The position numbers and the translations under genes are program-made. Positions 52,570-61,220 of a stretch of 64,000 nt of DNA are shown here, piece by piece. This DNA comes from Paeniglutamicibacter psychrophenolicus (lineage in GTDB: Bacteria > Actinomycetota > Actinomycetes > Actinomycetales > Micrococcaceae), in NCBI RefSeq assembly GCF_017876575.1, contig NZ_JAGIOE010000001.1, positions 2,108,001-2,172,000 of the forward strand, written 5' to 3'. Positions within the stretch are counted from its first letter, which is position 1; each line of letters starts with the position of its first letter. The notes beneath the pieces are model-generated. The model did not search any database, was not told the origin of the DNA, and saw only the letters and a program-made list of their open reading frames with translations.

Positions 52570-52968
52570 ATGCTCAAAGGATTCAGAGATTTCATTATGC
52601 AGGGCAACGTTGTTGACCTTGCCGTTGCCGTCGTCATTGGTGCCGCTTTTGGCGCCGTGATCAATTCATTGGTTGAGAACATTCTCATGCCATTGATCGC
52701 AGCATTGGTTGGTTCGCCGAACTTCGACAACTTCCTCGTTGTCACGATCGGTGACGGTGTCGCCATCAAGTTCGGTGTCTTCCTGACCGTCTTGGTGAAC
52801 TTCATCCTGATTGCTGCCGCCATCTACTTCATCGTCGTTGTGCCGATGAAGCACCTCGCCGAGATGCGCCAGGCTCGCCTGGGCGTCGAGGAACCCGCCG
52901 AGGAACTCGATCCGCAGGTTGCCCTGCTGGCCGAGATCCGCGACGAATTGCGCAATCGAACCGTCTGA
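52570..52968 (+). CDS. mscL: large-conductance mechanosensitive channel
   Basis: Pressure-release channel of the inner membrane. The 132 residues begin MLKGFRDFIMQGNVVDLAVAVVIG with the N-terminal amphipathic helix and the first transmembrane helix (about 15-45). The second lies at about 72-95, followed by an acidic cytoplasmic helix. Length matches the family. ATG at 52570 was preferred to an in-frame ATG 33 nt upstream because the family starts M-L-K-G-F. The upstream TTGACC at 52537 is a good -35, but its -10 is unclear. Confidence 0.95.
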   Translation: MLKGFRDFIMQGNVVDLAVAVVIGAAFGAVINSLVENILMPLIAALVGSPNFDNFLVVTIGDGVAIKFGVFLTVLVNFILIAAAIYFIVVVPMKHLAEMRQARLGVEEPAEELDPQVALLAEIRDELRNRTV

Positions 52969-53001
52969 TCAACCGCGCACCTTCGGGTGCCACGAACGAT
53001 G

Positions 53002-53045
53002 ATGCCCCGGCGGCTGTGATCCTTGTGATCCGGCCGCCGGGGCAT
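53002..53045 (+). terminator. hairpin terminator after mscL
   Basis: ATGCCCCGGCGGC (53002-53014) pairs perfectly with GCCGCCGGGGCAT (53033-53045). TCTCG follows, so the U-tract is weak. Confidence 0.78.
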
Positions 53046-53134
53046 TCTCGTGCCCAAGACCTGGCACGGTGCCGGCCCGGGCAGGCGGTGTGCCCATGAA
53101 GCAGGCACCGCATTGAAAGTGGGATGATGGAGCG

Positions 53135-54337
53135 GTGAGTGCACAATCTACCGATCAGACCGAAAATCCAACCCACACCCAGGACCCGACAACGACGTCG
53201 GACTGGGAACGGCGCGCCATCATCGATCTGGCCAACGTCCGCGAAAACGTCAAGCGCGTGGCCGAGCTCGTGGCGCCGGCAGCCATCATGGGCGTGATCA
53301 AGGCCGATGGCTACGGGCACGGAGCCGTGGCCGTGGGACGCGCCGCGGTGCAGGCAGGGGCCACCTGGCTGGGCTGCGCCCACGTCACCGAGGCCCTGAA
53401 GGTGCGGGAAGCGGGGATCGAGGTCCCCATGCTGGCGTGGTTGCACACCAAGGGAACCCCCTTCGCCGAGGCCATCGCCGCAAACATCGACCTGGCCGTG
53501 TCCGGCTGGGAACTTGAGCATGTGGCCCGCGCCGCGCAGGCCGCAGCCCAACCTGCACGCGTGCACCTGAAGATCGACACCGGACTGGGCCGCAACGGCA
53601 GCACCCCCGAGGAATGGGAACTGCTGCTGGGCCGGGCGGCCAGCTACCAGGACGAAGGATTGATGCGCGTGGTGGGAGTCTTTTCCCACCTGGCGGTCGC
53701 CGACGAACCCGAACGCCCGGAAACCGACGACCAGCTCGAGGCCTTCAACCAGGCCGTGGCACTGGCCGAGGACGCTGGCTTCGACCTCGAGGTGCGGCAC
53801 ATCGCCAACACCCCGGCGATCCTCACCCGACCTGACGCCCACTACGACATGGTCCGCCTGGGCCTGGGCCTGTACGGCCTGAGCCCCTTTGCCGGGGAAG
53901 ACCCGGCACGCTACGGACTGCGCCCGGCCATGACGCTGGTCAGCAGGATCGCGAACGTCAAAAAGGTCCCGGCCGGGCAGGGAGTGGGCTACGGCCTGCG
54001 CTACCACACGGAGAGGGAAACATACCTGGGCCTGGTCCCGATGGGCTACGCCGACGGGGTGCCGCGCGTCGCGCTGAACGCACCGGTGAGCATCAACGGA
54101 ACGATCTACCGGGTCCGGGGCACCATCGCCATGGACCAGTTCGTGGTGGACCTGGGCCCGGATATCGACGTCGACCAGATGCTGGGCTCCGAGGTCATCC
54201 TCTTTGGCGAGGGCGGTCCCTCGGTCACCGAATGGGCCGACGCCGCCGGCACCATCAACTACGAGATCGTCACCCGCATTTCCCCGCGGGTCCCGCGCCG
54301 GCTGGTGGAAGGCACCTGGGGTGAATCCGGTGAGTGA
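53135..54337 (+). CDS. alr: alanine racemase
   Basis: PLP enzyme that makes D-alanine for peptidoglycan. The 400 residues include a 24-residue polar N-terminal extension. The PLP-binding K56 lies in V-I-K-A-D-G-Y-G-H-G. The C-terminal catalytic Tyr region G-V-G-Y-G-L-R-Y and the G-T-I-A-M-D-Q-F motif are present. The start is GTG at 53135. It opens a tightly packed run alr-tsaE-tsaB-rimI. tsaE overlaps its 3' end. Confidence 0.95.
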   Translation: MSAQSTDQTENPTHTQDPTTTSDWERRAIIDLANVRENVKRVAELVAPAAIMGVIKADGYGHGAVAVGRAAVQAGATWLGCAHVTEALKVREAGIEVPMLAWLHTKGTPFAEAIAANIDLAVSGWELEHVARAAQAAAQPARVHLKIDTGLGRNGSTPEEWELLLGRAASYQDEGLMRVVGVFSHLAVADEPERPETDDQLEAFNQAVALAEDAGFDLEVRHIANTPAILTRPDAHYDMVRLGLGLYGLSPFAGEDPARYGLRPAMTLVSRIANVKKVPAGQGVGYGLRYHTERETYLGLVPMGYADGVPRVALNAPVSINGTIYRVRGTIAMDQFVVDLGPDIDVDQMLGSEVILFGEGGPSVTEWADAAGTINYEIVTRISPRVPRRLVEGTWGESGE

Positions 54338-54878
54338 GCCCTCCGTGGCCGTCGAGCTCGCGGTGCACGACATTGCCCAGACCAAGGAGTTCGCGCACAG
54401 GCTCGGGGCGATCCTGGCCCCGGGGGACCTGCTGGTGCTCACCGGCGAGCTCGGGGCCGGCAAGACCACCTTCACCCAGGGCCTGGGGCTGGGGATGGGG
54501 GTGCGCGAGGGCATTATCTCGCCCACTTTCGTGATCTCCCGGACCCATCCGACCCTGGGCACCGGGCCGGACCTGGTGCACGTGGACGCCTACCGGCTGG
54601 ACAGCGCCGCCGAGCTCGACGACCTCGACCTGGAAGCGGGCATGGGCACCGCGGTCACGGTCGTGGAATGGGGCGCGGGCAAGGTCGAACAGCTCAGCGA
54701 CTCCCGCCTGGAGATCGTGCTGCTGCGCCCCGGGTCGGTGCAGAACCACGAGGACCTGGTCTTCGACTTCCACGAGGGCGAGGACGACGAGCCGCGCACC
54801 ATCAGGCTCACGGCCATCGGCCCGCGCTGGGACAACGACCCGGCGCTTGCGGCCCTGCTGAACGACTTCACGAGCTAA
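54321..54878 (+). CDS. tsaE: tRNA threonylcarbamoyladenosine biosynthesis ATPase TsaE
   Basis: ATPase of the t6A pathway, acting with TsaB and TsaD. The 185 residues carry the Walker A motif G-E-L-G-A-G-K-T-T-F-T and S-P-T-F, followed by H-V-D-A-Y-R-L. The start is GTG at 54321, with GGAAGG 8 nt upstream; GTG at 54330 is also possible. It overlaps the end of alr, implying coupled translation. tsaB begins 15 nt after its stop. Confidence 0.94.
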   Translation: MNPVSEPSVAVELAVHDIAQTKEFAHRLGAILAPGDLLVLTGELGAGKTTFTQGLGLGMGVREGIISPTFVISRTHPTLGTGPDLVHVDAYRLDSAAELDDLDLEAGMGTAVTVVEWGAGKVEQLSDSRLEIVLLRPGSVQNHEDLVFDFHEGEDDEPRTIRLTAIGPRWDNDPALAALLNDFTS

Positions 54879-54893
54879 GGGAAAAGATTAGAG

Positions 54894-55565
54894 ATGCTCT
54901 TATTGGCCATTGACACCTCCGCCAACGCCTCGGCGGCGCTGCTGCGCGCAGAGGGCACCGCCATCGAGGTGCTCGGCTCCTTCACCTCCACCGAAAGCAA
55001 CGACCACTCCGAGGTCCTGGCCCCGGCCATCGAATCCCTGCTGGCCGCCGCCGGCGGGGTGGTTCCCGAGGCGATCGCGGTCGGGGTGGGCCCCGGGCCC
55101 TTCACCGGGCTGCGTGTGGGCCTGGCCACTGCCCGCACCCTCGGCTTTGTCTGGGGCGTGCCGGTCCACGGGGTGATGAGCCTGGACGCGATCGCGCTGG
55201 ATGCGGTGGCGCAGCAACCCGCAGGGGACTTCACCGTCGCCATCGACGCGCGGCGCAAGGAGCTCTACTGGGCACGCTACGACAAGTCAGGTGCGCTGCT
55301 CGACGGACCGCACGTCACCGTTGCCGAGGAACTGCCCGCAGGCCCGGTGTACGGGGCCGGGGCGGGCCTGTACGACGAACGCCTGGCCGCGCTGGGTGCC
55401 AAGGCCGTGGAAGGCTTCGAAAACTCCCACCCCGGCGCCGTCGCGCTGGGCACGCGCGCGCTGCGCACCCTGGCCGCCGGGGAGGAGCTGTTGGGCACCG
55501 AGCCGCTGTATCTGCGCGAATCCGACGCCAAGGTGCCCGCGGTGATGAAGGGCAAACTGCTGTGA
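54894..55565 (+). CDS. tsaB: tRNA threonylcarbamoyladenosine biosynthesis protein TsaB
   Basis: Partner of TsaD in threonylcarbamoyl transfer to tRNA A37. The 223 residues begin MLLLAIDTSANASAALL, an ASKHA-fold N-terminus, and carry G-P-G-P-F-T-G-L-R-V-G-L. AAGGGAAAAG lies just upstream. The stop overlaps the GTG of rimI by four bases (GTGA). Confidence 0.95.
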   Translation: MLLLAIDTSANASAALLRAEGTAIEVLGSFTSTESNDHSEVLAPAIESLLAAAGGVVPEAIAVGVGPGPFTGLRVGLATARTLGFVWGVPVHGVMSLDAIALDAVAQQPAGDFTVAIDARRKELYWARYDKSGALLDGPHVTVAEELPAGPVYGAGAGLYDERLAALGAKAVEGFENSHPGAVALGTRALRTLAAGEELLGTEPLYLRESDAKVPAVMKGKLL

Positions 55566-56047
55566 TTCCGCCACAGCCCAACCCCGCGCCGGAGGGCCTG
55601 GAAACCAGGCCCATGCTCCACTCGGATGTGGACGAGGTCTGGGAGATGGAAAAGGCGCTCTTCCCGGCGGATGCCTGGCCGCGGGAGATGTTCATCGGCG
55701 AGCTGGACCTGGTGGACACCCGGAACTACTGGGTGGTGCAGGACGCCGGGAAAACAATCGCGTACTGCGGGCTGATGTGCGTGCTGCCGTTGGCGGACGT
55801 GCAGACCATCGCCGTGGACCCGCACTACGAGGGCCGGGGGATCGGGACGCACCTGTTGCGCCTGATGATCGACACCGCCGTGGCACGCAGCGCCACCGAC
55901 CTATTGCTGGAGGTCCGCGAGGACAACCCCCGCGCCCAGGGCCTGTACGAGCGCCATGGCTTCGAGGCCATCCACCGCCGCAAGCGGTACTACCGCGACG
56001 GCGTCGATGCCATCATCATGCGCAAGGTGCTGTTCACTCCCGCTTGA
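55562..56047 (+). CDS. rimI: ribosomal-protein-alanine N-acetyltransferase RimI
   Basis: GNAT acetyltransferase, in E. coli acting on S18 and other N-termini. Of 161 residues, the acetyl-CoA site is at V-D-P-H-Y-E-G-R-G-I-G-T-H-L-L, followed by L-E-V-R-E-D-N-P-R-A-Q-G-L-Y-E-R-H-G-F. The GTG start overlaps the tsaB stop. Its position inside the tsa run is conserved in many bacteria and supports the RimI call. Specificity is inferred. Confidence 0.92.
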   Translation: MIPPQPNPAPEGLETRPMLHSDVDEVWEMEKALFPADAWPREMFIGELDLVDTRNYWVVQDAGKTIAYCGLMCVLPLADVQTIAVDPHYEGRGIGTHLLRLMIDTAVARSATDLLLEVREDNPRAQGLYERHGFEAIHRRKRYYRDGVDAIIMRKVLFTPA

Positions 56048-56138
56048 TCCTGCCGCATCCACGCTTCCGGGTGGCCCGTGGCCGGCGGGCAACGCATCGG
56101 TGAATGTGCCCGCTTCGCCCAAAGCGGGGCATCGGCCC

Positions 56139-56144
56139 TAAAAT
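56139..56144 (+). promoter_or_regulatory. candidate leaderless -10 box of tsaD
   Basis: TAAAAT at 56139-56144 ends 7 nt before the ATG at 56152. It lies in the 104-nt gap after rimI and would let tsaD be transcribed alone. Confidence 0.4.
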
Positions 56145-56151
56145 TGGAACC

Positions 56152-57225
56152 ATGTCCCTTACTGCACCGCTTGTTCTTGGCATTGAATCCTCCTGTGATG
56201 AAACCGGGGTGGGTATCGTGCGTGGAACCGAGCTCCTGGTCAACGCCGTGGCCTCGTCCATGGAAGAGCATGTGCGCTTCGGCGGGGTCATCCCCGAGAT
56301 TGCCTCCCGTGCCCACCTGGACGCCTTCGTGCCGACGCTGTCCTCCGCGCTGAAGGACGCGGGGGTGTCGCTGGATGAGATCGACGCGATCGCCGTGACC
56401 AGCGGCCCCGGGCTCTCCGGTGCCCTGATGGTGGGGGTATCCGCCGCCAAGGCCCTGGCCCTGGCCACGGGCAAGCCGCTGTACGCGATCAACCACCTGG
56501 TCGCCCACGTCGGAGTGGGCATCCTCGACGGGGGTAAGCTCCCGGAAAACCTCGGGGCGCTGTTGGTCTCCGGCGGCCACACCGAGATCCTGCAGGTCAA
56601 CTCGCTTGCCTCCGATGTGCGCCTGCTCGGGGCCACGATCGACGACGCCGCGGGGGAGGCCTACGACAAGGTCGCCCGGCTGCTGGGCCTGGGCTACCCC
56701 GGCGGACCTGTCATTGACAGGATCGCCAAGGACGGGGATCCCAAGGCCATCCGCTTCCCGCGCGGGCTGACCCTGCCCAAGTTCATCGGCACCGCCGAGG
56801 AACCGGGCAAGCACCGCCATGACTTTTCCTTCTCCGGGCTCAAGACCGCGGTGGCACGCTGCGTGGAGCAGTACCAGAAGCGCGGCGAGGAGGTGCCGGT
56901 GGCCGACATCGCCGCCGGCTTCCAGGAGGCAGTGGTCGATGTGATCACCTCCAAGGCGGTGCGCGCCTGCCAGGAACACGGGCTGACCAACCTGATGCTC
57001 GGGGGAGGGGTGGCGGCGAACTCGCGGCTGCGCGAGCTGCTGGCCGCGCGCTGCGCCTCGGCCGGGATCACCCTGCGGGTGCCGCCGCGGAACCTGTGCA
57101 CCGACAACGGCGCAATGGTCGCGGCCCTCGGCGCCCAGCTGGTCGCCGGCGGCATTGCCCCGACCGGATTGGGGTTCTCCACCGACTCCGGGCAGCCGGT
57201 ATCCCTGGTGTCCCTGGTCGCCTGA
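56152..57225 (+). CDS. tsaD: tRNA N6-adenosine threonylcarbamoyltransferase TsaD
   Basis: Catalytic subunit that transfers threonylcarbamoyl to A37 of ANN-decoding tRNAs. The 357 residues start [21 protein letters not shown]. The metal-binding H115 and H119 lie in [15 protein letters not shown] and [16 protein letters not shown] follow. ATG at 56152 is preferred to an in-frame upstream ATG, given the family N-terminus and the -10 box. It completes the alr-tsaE-tsaB-rimI-tsaD block. Confidence 0.96.
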   Translation: MSLTAPLVLGIESSCDETGVGIVRGTELLVNAVASSMEEHVRFGGVIPEIASRAHLDAFVPTLSSALKDAGVSLDEIDAIAVTSGPGLSGALMVGVSAAKALALATGKPLYAINHLVAHVGVGILDGGKLPENLGALLVSGGHTEILQVNSLASDVRLLGATIDDAAGEAYDKVARLLGLGYPGGPVIDRIAKDGDPKAIRFPRGLTLPKFIGTAEEPGKHRHDFSFSGLKTAVARCVEQYQKRGEEVPVADIAAGFQEAVVDVITSKAVRACQEHGLTNLMLGGGVAANSRLRELLAARCASAGITLRVPPRNLCTDNGAMVAALGAQLVAGGIAPTGLGFSTDSGQPVSLVSLVA

Positions 57226-57249
57226 CGCCGGGACACGAACGGCAACAAG

Positions 57250-57281
57250 AGGGGTGGACGGGAAATTTCCCGTCCACCCCT
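57250..57281. terminator. bidirectional palindromic terminator after tsaD
   Basis: A perfect 16+16 palindrome (57250-57265 with 57266-57281), with no separate loop, lies between the convergent tsaD and carboxylate-amine ligase genes. A GTTTTT run follows on the plus strand. Confidence 0.85.
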
Positions 57282-57302
57282 TCGCGTTTTTGGATCCTGG
57301 GC

Positions 57303-58445
57303 TCAGGCCAGGTGCATCCGCCGGACATTGTCCTTGACGATCTCGTGGAGGTCGCCGTTGTTCGCCGAGGCGATCTTGTGCTGCCACTGGTAGCCGGCGC
57401 CGCCGGTGATGATGCGTTCCACATCGGCCAGCTCGGCGCTGCAGCCGAGCTTTTCGGCGACCGGGGCCAGCCGTTCGAGCTCCAGGCGCAGGTGGTCGGT
57501 GACGAGCATTTCGTCGCCGGCGGCGTTGAGGATGATGATCGCATCCATGCCATAGCGGGCGGCACGCCACTTGTTCTCGACCCGGAACCACGGAGGCATG
57601 ACCGGGATGGTTCCCCCGGCATCCAGCGTGGAGGACATGTCATCGACCAGGCACTGGGTCAGTGCGGCGATCGCACCGATGTCCTGCAGCGAGGAGAGCC
57701 CGTCGGGGATGCGCATTTCCACCGTCCCGAAGCGCGGGACCGGGCGCACGTCCCAGCGGATCTCGGAGATATCGTCGATGACCCCGGTGTGCAGCATGTC
57801 CGCGACGTAGGCCTCGTATTGCTCCCAGGCCCCGAAGTGGTAGGGAATCCCGGCGGTGGGAAGCTGCTGGAACATCAGGGCACGGTGCGAGGCGTAGCCG
57901 GTGTCTTCCCCTCCCCAGAAGGGGCTGGAGGCCGAGAGCGCCTGGAAGTGCGCCTGGTAGTTGATCAGACCGTCGACGATCGGCAGGGCCTTGGCCCGGG
58001 AATCGAGGCCCACGTGCACGTGCACCCCGTAGATGACCATCTGCTGGCCCCACCACTGGGTGCGATCGATCATCTTGGCGTAGCGGTCCTTGTCGGTGAC
58101 CGGCTGAAGCTTCGGCGGGGCAAACGGGTGGGACCCGGCGCAGTACAAATCCACGCCCATGGGGTCGGTGACCTCGCGGACGGCCACCAGGTTCTCATGC
58201 AGTTCGGCCTTGGCCTGCGCCACGGTTTCGCACACACCCGTCACGATTTCCACGGTGTTCAGCAGCAACTCCTGCTTCACATGGGGATGCTCGTCGCCGA
58301 CGCCCAGGGATCCGTGCCGCACGTTCAGCTCGGCGAGGACTTCCTCGGCGACCGAACGCAGGTCGGAAGTATGGCGATCCACCAACGCAACTTCCCATTC
58401 CACACCGAGCGTGGACTGGCGTGATGATGCGAAATCTATTTGCAT
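57303..58445 (-). CDS. glutamate-cysteine ligase-like carboxylate-amine ligase (YbdK family)
   Basis: ATP-dependent ligase of the GCS2/YbdK group. The 380 residues start MQIDFASSRQSTLGVEWEVA. E16 and E18 of the G-V-E-W-E motif are metal and nucleotide ligands. R-Y-A-K-M, G-V-H-V-H-V-G-L and V-E-M-R-I-P-D-G follow. A GGAGG lies 4 nt before this ATG, which excludes the longer upstream frame. Actinobacterial members are often annotated as glutamate-cysteine ligase, but only weak activity is known for YbdK. The natural substrate is uncertain. Confidence 0.88.
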   Translation of the reverse strand: MQIDFASSRQSTLGVEWEVALVDRHTSDLRSVAEEVLAELNVRHGSLGVGDEHPHVKQELLLNTVEIVTGVCETVAQAKAELHENLVAVREVTDPMGVDLYCAGSHPFAPPKLQPVTDKDRYAKMIDRTQWWGQQMVIYGVHVHVGLDSRAKALPIVDGLINYQAHFQALSASSPFWGGEDTGYASHRALMFQQLPTAGIPYHFGAWEQYEAYVADMLHTGVIDDISEIRWDVRPVPRFGTVEMRIPDGLSSLQDIGAIAALTQCLVDDMSSTLDAGGTIPVMPPWFRVENKWRAARYGMDAIIILNAAGDEMLVTDHLRLELERLAPVAEKLGCSAELADVERIITGGAGYQWQHKIASANNGDLHEIVKDNVRRMHLA

Positions 58446-58578
58446 CGAACCTCCATGATTCATGAGGCGAACCACCCCAATATGTTCTTCCCGCCAGTCT
58501 ATCGAGCGAAACCGCACAGTTGATGCCACCGATGGAGGTTCGGTGGTATTTGGCGGTCCAAAGGTCGTGTAATTGCCC

Positions 58579-59841
58579 TCACACGGGGAAGGCGACCGGT
58601 TCCACCTCGATAGCCAGGCGCGTATCGCCGATGCGGGTGAGCACCAGTGTCGCCTTGTTTTTCGCATCGCGCCCGGTGCCGGCCAGCAGGATCTTGCGCA
58701 GCTCCTCCGGGGTGACGTCCATGCCGCGCTTCTTGATGTCCAGCACGCCGATCTTTTCGGCCTTGACCCACGCGCGCAGGTTCTTCACGTGGTACGGGCG
58801 GACCGCCAGAACCTTGTAGGCCTTGGCCAGCGGGGTGTCCACGGCTTCAGCGGTGCTGAAGTAGGCGATGTGCGGGTCGAGAAGGTGCCCGCCGGTGTCC
58901 TTGAGCAGCTGGTCGATCAGCCCGGCGCGGATCACCGCACCGTCTGGTTCGTAGATGTAGGAGTCGATCGCGCCCACCGGGACGTCCCCGCGCAGCGCCG
59001 CGTCGGGGTCGAAGTCCACACCGCTAGTTAGTTCCGTGGCACCGTGTGCACCGATCACCAGGGCCGCACGGCGGATGCCGGGGCGGGCCAGCGGGCCGAA
59101 CCAGAGGGCAGCCTCGGTGACATCCCCGTTGATGGAGACCCACTGGACCTCGCAATTGGCCGGAACCGCACTGTGCGGCAGACCAGGGCCCATCTTCACG
59201 CCCACGGCCAGCCCGCGGTCGGCCAGCGACTCGACGAAGGACAGCGGAGGGGAGAACGCCTCGGGATCGAAGATCCGCGAGGTGCCGGAGGTGTCGGTGG
59301 TGCGCCGGGCCGGGTCCAGCCAGACCCCGTCGAAGCCGGTGAGGTCGAACTCGGTCGCGTCCGCGTTGACGACCGTGGCCGTGGGCCACGGCATGAGGTT
59401 CAAGGTGGCCGCGGCCGCGGTGGTCTCGTCCATCTCCACGGCGGTCACCTCGATCTCGGCGCTGGCCAAGGCGAGGGAATCGGCGCCGATGCCGCATCCA
59501 AGGTCGGCGACCTTCTTGATCCCGGCACGGGTGAAACGCTGGGCATGCAGGCCCGCAAGCTTGAGGCGCGTGGCCTGTTCGAGTCCGGCGGGGGTGAAAA
59601 CCATGCGGTCGGCGAAGGGCCCGAACTTGACCCGGGCCTTGGAACGCAACTGCGCCTGCTGGACCACGGCGGTGACCAGTTCCACCGGGTGCCCGTCCTT
59701 GCGCAGCGACAGGTTGAGGTTCAGTGCCGCCTCCTTGGTGCCGGCGGCGGACGGGTCGACCGAGTTCAGCAGTTCCCACCCCTGGGGTGTCAACAGTATT
59801 TCCAGCTGGGATGCTGCGGCCTCGGAGCTTTGGTTTGCCAT
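58579..59841 (-). CDS. class I SAM-dependent methyltransferase with THUMP-like C-terminus
   Basis: The 420 residues have motif I V-A-D-L-G-C-G-I-G-A-D at 111-121, an acidic end of strand two (V-E-M-D), N-A-D-A-T-E-F and the D-P-A-R-R motif near 172. An N-terminal helical region precedes it, and a THUMP-like C-terminal domain (about 330-420) suggests an RNA substrate. No characterised orthologue is known to me. The start at 59841 (MANQSSEAA) is chosen because a -10 box ends 7 nt upstream. A further in-frame ATG at 59943 lies beyond that box. Confidence 0.86.
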   Translation of the reverse strand: MANQSSEAAASQLEILLTPQGWELLNSVDPSAAGTKEAALNLNLSLRKDGHPVELVTAVVQQAQLRSKARVKFGPFADRMVFTPAGLEQATRLKLAGLHAQRFTRAGIKKVADLGCGIGADSLALASAEIEVTAVEMDETTAAAATLNLMPWPTATVVNADATEFDLTGFDGVWLDPARRTTDTSGTSRIFDPEAFSPPLSFVESLADRGLAVGVKMGPGLPHSAVPANCEVQWVSINGDVTEAALWFGPLARPGIRRAALVIGAHGATELTSGVDFDPDAALRGDVPVGAIDSYIYEPDGAVIRAGLIDQLLKDTGGHLLDPHIAYFSTAEAVDTPLAKAYKVLAVRPYHVKNLRAWVKAEKIGVLDIKKRGMDVTPEELRKILLAGTGRDAKNKATLVLTRIGDTRLAIEVEPVAFPV

Positions 59842-59848
59842 GGAATCA

Positions 59849-59854
59849 AGCCTA
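59849..59854 (-). promoter_or_regulatory. candidate leaderless -10 box of the methyltransferase gene
   Basis: On the minus strand TAGGCT (59854-59849) is followed by seven bases and the ATG at 59841. No Shine-Dalgarno sequence is present. Confidence 0.42.
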
Positions 59855-59886
59855 GTACGGATGGCGGGCCACCCGCGGCGCGGCAA

Positions 59887-59940
59887 AGGGAAGTCCCGTT
59901 GTGCCGCACCCGGATTGATGCCGCACAGCGGGACTTCCCT
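59887..59940 (-). terminator. terminator of the SGNH hydrolase gene
   Basis: An 18-bp stem with one mismatched pair (59887-59904 with 59923-59940) lies 19 nt after the hydrolase stop on the minus strand. A smaller ACACCC/GGGTGT hairpin lies between them. The methyltransferase -10 box is 33 nt further on. Confidence 0.7.
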
Positions 59941-59958
59941 CACACCCGTTCGCGGGTG

Positions 59959-60828
59959 TCAGCGCACCAACAGATTCATGTGGATGTGGTTGCGCACCGC
60001 CGGGTAGTAGCCATTGAGGTAGCCACTGGTGGTGGGGTGCAGGTTGAACGGGTCGCCAAGGTTGGCCATGTTGAAGTAGATCCAGGAATCCGTTGCACCC
60101 AGACCGTGGTCGTTGAACGGGCCCAGCACCGAAACGAACGTGGCGCTGGTGCCGTCCGTGGCATCGCGGATGACCCGGTTCAGCGAGTCGCCCAGCTTGT
60201 TCAGGTCCCGGGCGTGGCTGGCGCTCATCAGCGGCTGGTCGCCGTTGGAGGCAGTGAAGAGCCTTGGGTAGCCCAGCACCAGGATCTCGCCGGGCGTCGC
60301 AGCATCAATGAATTGCAACGTTTGGTGGGCGGACGCTCCAACCATTGGGAGCGCGGCGTTCCCTGCTGCCAGGGCTTGTTCGCACGCGGCATCCGATCCG
60401 AGGGTGCTGCAGGCGAGGACCAGGCCGGCAAGGTTCAGGTCGTTGCCGCCGAGCGTGAGTGTCGTCAAGTCCGCCGTGGCCAGGTAGGGGGTGATCTGCT
60501 GGGCCACTGCCCCGATCTGTGCGGTGGTCATTCCTGCGCAGGCAACGTTGGCGGTGAGGTTGACGTTGTCCATGGAAGCGATCTTGGTGACGTGTGTTTG
60601 GCCGTTGCCTTGCAGGCAACCCGGGAACGGACCGGGGACCAGGGCCCCGGAGCCGAATCCGGCGGAGTACGAGTCGCCGAGGTTGACGTAGTACACGATC
60701 CCCGAGGTGCTGGTTTCCGTCGGCGGCGCCAGCGCGGCGGCCGGGCCCATCCCGGTGAGGGACAGGGCACACGCGGCAATGCCGGCGGCGAATATGGCGA
60801 AAATTCGAGATGGTGCGAAGCGAGCCAT
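59959..60828 (-). CDS. secreted SGNH/GDSL-family hydrolase
   Basis: Exported esterase or lipase-like enzyme. The 289 residues start MARFAPSRIFAIFAAGIAAC with a Sec signal peptide and predicted cleavage after A-A-L-A at about residue 34. Ser53 is the nucleophile in G-D-S-Y-S, the block III G-G-N-D-L follows, and the terminal Asp259/His264 lie in D-P-F-N-L-H-P. AGGGGG lies 9 nt upstream of this start. Upstream in-frame ATGs give a non-signal N-terminus and are rejected. The substrate (lipid, peptidoglycan or polysaccharide ester) is unknown. Confidence 0.9.
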   Translation of the reverse strand: MARFAPSRIFAIFAAGIAACALSLTGMGPAAALAPPTETSTSGIVYYVNLGDSYSAGFGSGALVPGPFPGCLQGNGQTHVTKIASMDNVNLTANVACAGMTTAQIGAVAQQITPYLATADLTTLTLGGNDLNLAGLVLACSTLGSDAACEQALAAGNAALPMVGASAHQTLQFIDAATPGEILVLGYPRLFTASNGDQPLMSASHARDLNKLGDSLNRVIRDATDGTSATFVSVLGPFNDHGLGATDSWIYFNMANLGDPFNLHPTTSGYLNGYYPAVRNHIHMNLLVR

Positions 60829-61220
60829 GGGAAAGATCCCCCTGCTTTCAACATGGCGGGGCGTCGGTGACGCGCCGCCGGTTTCCCGAAGGGTCGGGTG
60901 GCCGTGTGAGGCGCCGCGCCGTTGCCGGAGGGTGCCCCGTGGTTCGGATCCCCAAGGATGGGAACCACCGTCCGGCCGGGCGCGAGGCACGGCCGGTGTG
61001 CCAGGGTGCGGGACCGAGGCTCTCGGCTCGCACGTATTGCCAATCCTAGGACTGCTCTTGGACATAAGACAGGGTTGGGAAGGAGGGAACATGGCACGCC
61101 ACTGCGCTCCGGTGCCGGGGAAGCAGCATGCGGAAGGCTACGGCGCCGCTGGTGCGCGGGTCGGAACGGGGTTGGTGGAGCCGGCCAGGTGCCGACGGAT
61201 GGGTTGCGGGCCCCGGGGGA
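60829..61220. other. gap between fliW and the SGNH hydrolase gene
   Basis: 392 bp with no convincing gene. I looked for csrA here because it often follows fliW, but found no short frame starting M-L-V-L-T-R-K. There are no repeats or hairpins with U-tracts that I can see. Confidence 0.5.
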
